A stretch of DNA of 64,000 bases from assembly GCF_029193595.2 (NCBI RefSeq), contig NZ_CP135052.1, forward strand, positions 1,364,001 to 1,428,000, read 5' to 3'. Positions 63,111 through 64,000 of this stretch are shown in pieces (the stretch's first letter is position 1; the number at the start of each line of letters is the position of its first letter). A program made the position numbers and the translations under genes. The notes beneath the pieces are model-generated. The model saw nothing but the letters and a program-made list of their open reading frames with translations. It was not told the origin of the DNA and made no database searches. This DNA is from Providencia hangzhouensis. GTDB lineage: Bacteria; Pseudomonadota; Gammaproteobacteria; Enterobacterales; Enterobacteriaceae.

Positions 63111-63641
63111 ATGGGCATTTTAAATTTTTGGCGACAACTTGGTAGAAAATACTTTTGGTCCCACCTGCTATTAGGTGTGGTTGCCACAGGTGTCGGCTTG
63201 CCTACAATTTTAAATGCGTTATCAGATTCTCAACATACACAGGTTAACTCTTCTCCAGTTAATCGCCAAAGCCAAGCTGTGAATGCTTTTGACAATTTAT
63301 TTGCTCAACAGAATTCCCAACGCTCTTCGTCATCATCGTCATCTTATTCAGTAAATTACTGGCAGCAACATGCGGTAAGAAACGTTATTCGGCAGTTAAC
63401 TTTTGCTTTTTCGGCGACAGAAGACGATGATGTAAACGCTGCAACAGAAGAGACTGAACAGCTTATTGCCCCACAACTGATGTTAGACACGCTGTATGCC
63501 ATGTTAGCACAGCGTTCACTTCAGTGGGATGAAAGTGTTATTCAATTTAGTCATTATAACTATCCTCATATTATTGCCTATCAACCTGCAATTTGGATTG
63601 CTCAAGTTCACGGCATTCGTGCCGGCCCGTTAACAGTTTAA
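63111..63641 (+). CDS. secM: Secretion monitor SecM
   Basis: The 176-residue protein fits SecM: MGILNFWRQLGRKYFWSHLL at the N-terminus, a long signal-like hydrophobic segment, SVNYWQQHAVRNVIRQLTFA in the middle, and the arrest motif near the C-terminus. The arrest residues are W162, I163 and GIRAGP (168-173). The first motif position is Tyr157, where E. coli has Phe150. SecM stalls its own ribosome to expose the secA ribosome binding site. The start at 63111 fits the family; a frame start at 63054 adds 19 residues. Confidence 0.93.
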   Translation: MGILNFWRQLGRKYFWSHLLLGVVATGVGLPTILNALSDSQHTQVNSSPVNRQSQAVNAFDNLFAQQNSQRSSSSSSSYSVNYWQQHAVRNVIRQLTFAFSATEDDDVNAATEETEQLIAPQLMLDTLYAMLAQRSLQWDESVIQFSHYNYPHIIAYQPAIWIAQVHGIRAGPLTV

Positions 63642-63653
63642 TCTTCATTCATG

Positions 63654-63683
63654 GTAAAACAGCTCATCGTTGTGCTGTTTTAC
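63654..63683 (+). promoter_or_regulatory. secM-secA intergenic hairpin
   Basis: GTAAAACAGC (63654-63663) and GCTGTTTTAC (63674-63683) form a perfect 10-bp stem. It begins 13 bases after the secM stop codon and is where SecM-dependent control of secA would act. It does not include the weak secA ribosome binding site AGAGATT near 63726. Confidence 0.65.
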
Positions 63684-63737
63684 GTCATAAAATTTATAAA
63701 AATTTAAAGTAATTAATTGATTATTAGAGATTAAAAT

Positions 63738-64000
63738 ATGTTAACAAAGATTTTGACCAAAGTTTTTGGTAGCCGTAATGACCGTACGTTGCGCCGTTTA
63801 CGTAAAGAAGTTGAAAAAATTAACCGTCTTGAACCCGATTTCGAAAAGTTATCTGATGATGAGTTAAAAGCAAAAACGGTGGAATTTCGTGAGCGTTTAA
63901 CGAAAGGTGAAAGTTTAGAAAGTATCATCCCTGAGGCATTTGCAACTGTTCGTGAAGCAAGTAAACGTGTATTTGGTATGCGCCACTTTGATGTACAGCT
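63738..64000 (+). CDS. secA: Preprotein translocase ATPase SecA, N-terminal part, cut by window end
   Basis: The frame starts [20 protein letters not shown] and continues to the right edge with [10 protein letters not shown], matching the SecA N-terminus (about 87 residues seen). SecA drives protein export through SecYEG. It follows secM after 96 bases. The rest of the gene lies outside the window. Confidence 0.97.
   Translation, partial: MLTKILTKVFGSRNDRTLRRLRKEVEKINRLEPDFEKLSDDELKAKTVEFRERLTKGESLESIIPEAFATVREASKRVFGMRHFDVQ

Overview
The window reads as chromosomal DNA of an enterobacterium of the Morganellaceae, most likely Providencia or a close relative. Base composition is AT-rich, protein sequences are close to the Escherichia coli orthologues (LeuABCD, IlvIH, Cra, the whole dcw cluster), and gene order is an enterobacterial backbone with local substitutions. 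No rRNA, tRNA, CRISPR array, transposase or prophage gene was seen. Species assignment is inference from similarity and context only.

Layout. 1-2.8 kb: end of a myo-inositol catabolic operon (iolC end with its DUF2090 domain, iolE, iolB). 2.9-11.1 kb: accessory genes: an NAD(P)-binding protein, a FUSC-type membrane protein, an orphan mdcG, a glutathione transferase, yceJ-yceI, an unrecognised membrane-anchored protein, an exported Ntn hydrolase and a cupin-fused tehB. 11.3-15.8 kb: clcA and the hcp-hcr nitrosative-stress pair with NsrR- and FNR-like sites. 15.9-18.0 kb: a small HEAT-repeat protein and an M-box Mg2+ riboswitch in front of a short MgtE. 18.0-24.9 kb: sprT, a BigR-like ArsR repressor with two YeeE/YedE sulfur-transport genes, metK with a MetJ operator, speA and speB. 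25.2-28.9 kb: a butanediol dehydrogenase, an alpha/beta hydrolase, an HhH protein, ygdQ and mutH. 28.9-31.3 kb: a DnaA-box cluster beside mutH (DARS2-like), sgrR, and a short SgrS-like RNA. 31.6-36.5 kb: leuABCD with a leuL leader and attenuator. 37.2-44.0 kb: leuO, an acyl-CoA ligase, ilvIH and cra. 44.7-62.5 kb: the complete division and cell wall cluster mraZ-rsmH-ftsL-ftsI-murE-murF-mraY-murD-ftsW-murG-murC-ddlB-ftsQ-ftsA-ftsZ-lpxC, all on the plus strand and mostly overlapping or a few bases apart. 62.5-64 kb: a DUF721/DciA-like gene on the minus strand, secM and the start of secA.

How the parts work together. The dcw block makes lipid-II precursors and the divisome; MraZ probably controls it through TGG repeats next to its promoter. 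leu, ilvIH, leuO and cra form the usual branched-chain amino acid and carbon control neighbourhood. speA-speB convert arginine through agmatine to putrescine, and metK supplies S-adenosylmethionine. The sgrR-SgrS pair keeps its E. coli position, but setA and sgrT are missing.

The most unusual items are a family of three palindromic intergenic elements whose arms differ in sequence but still pair; a DnaA-box cluster next to mutH; a shortened SgrS candidate; crossed terminators between tehB and clcA; and a BigR-like operator buried in a strong promoter.
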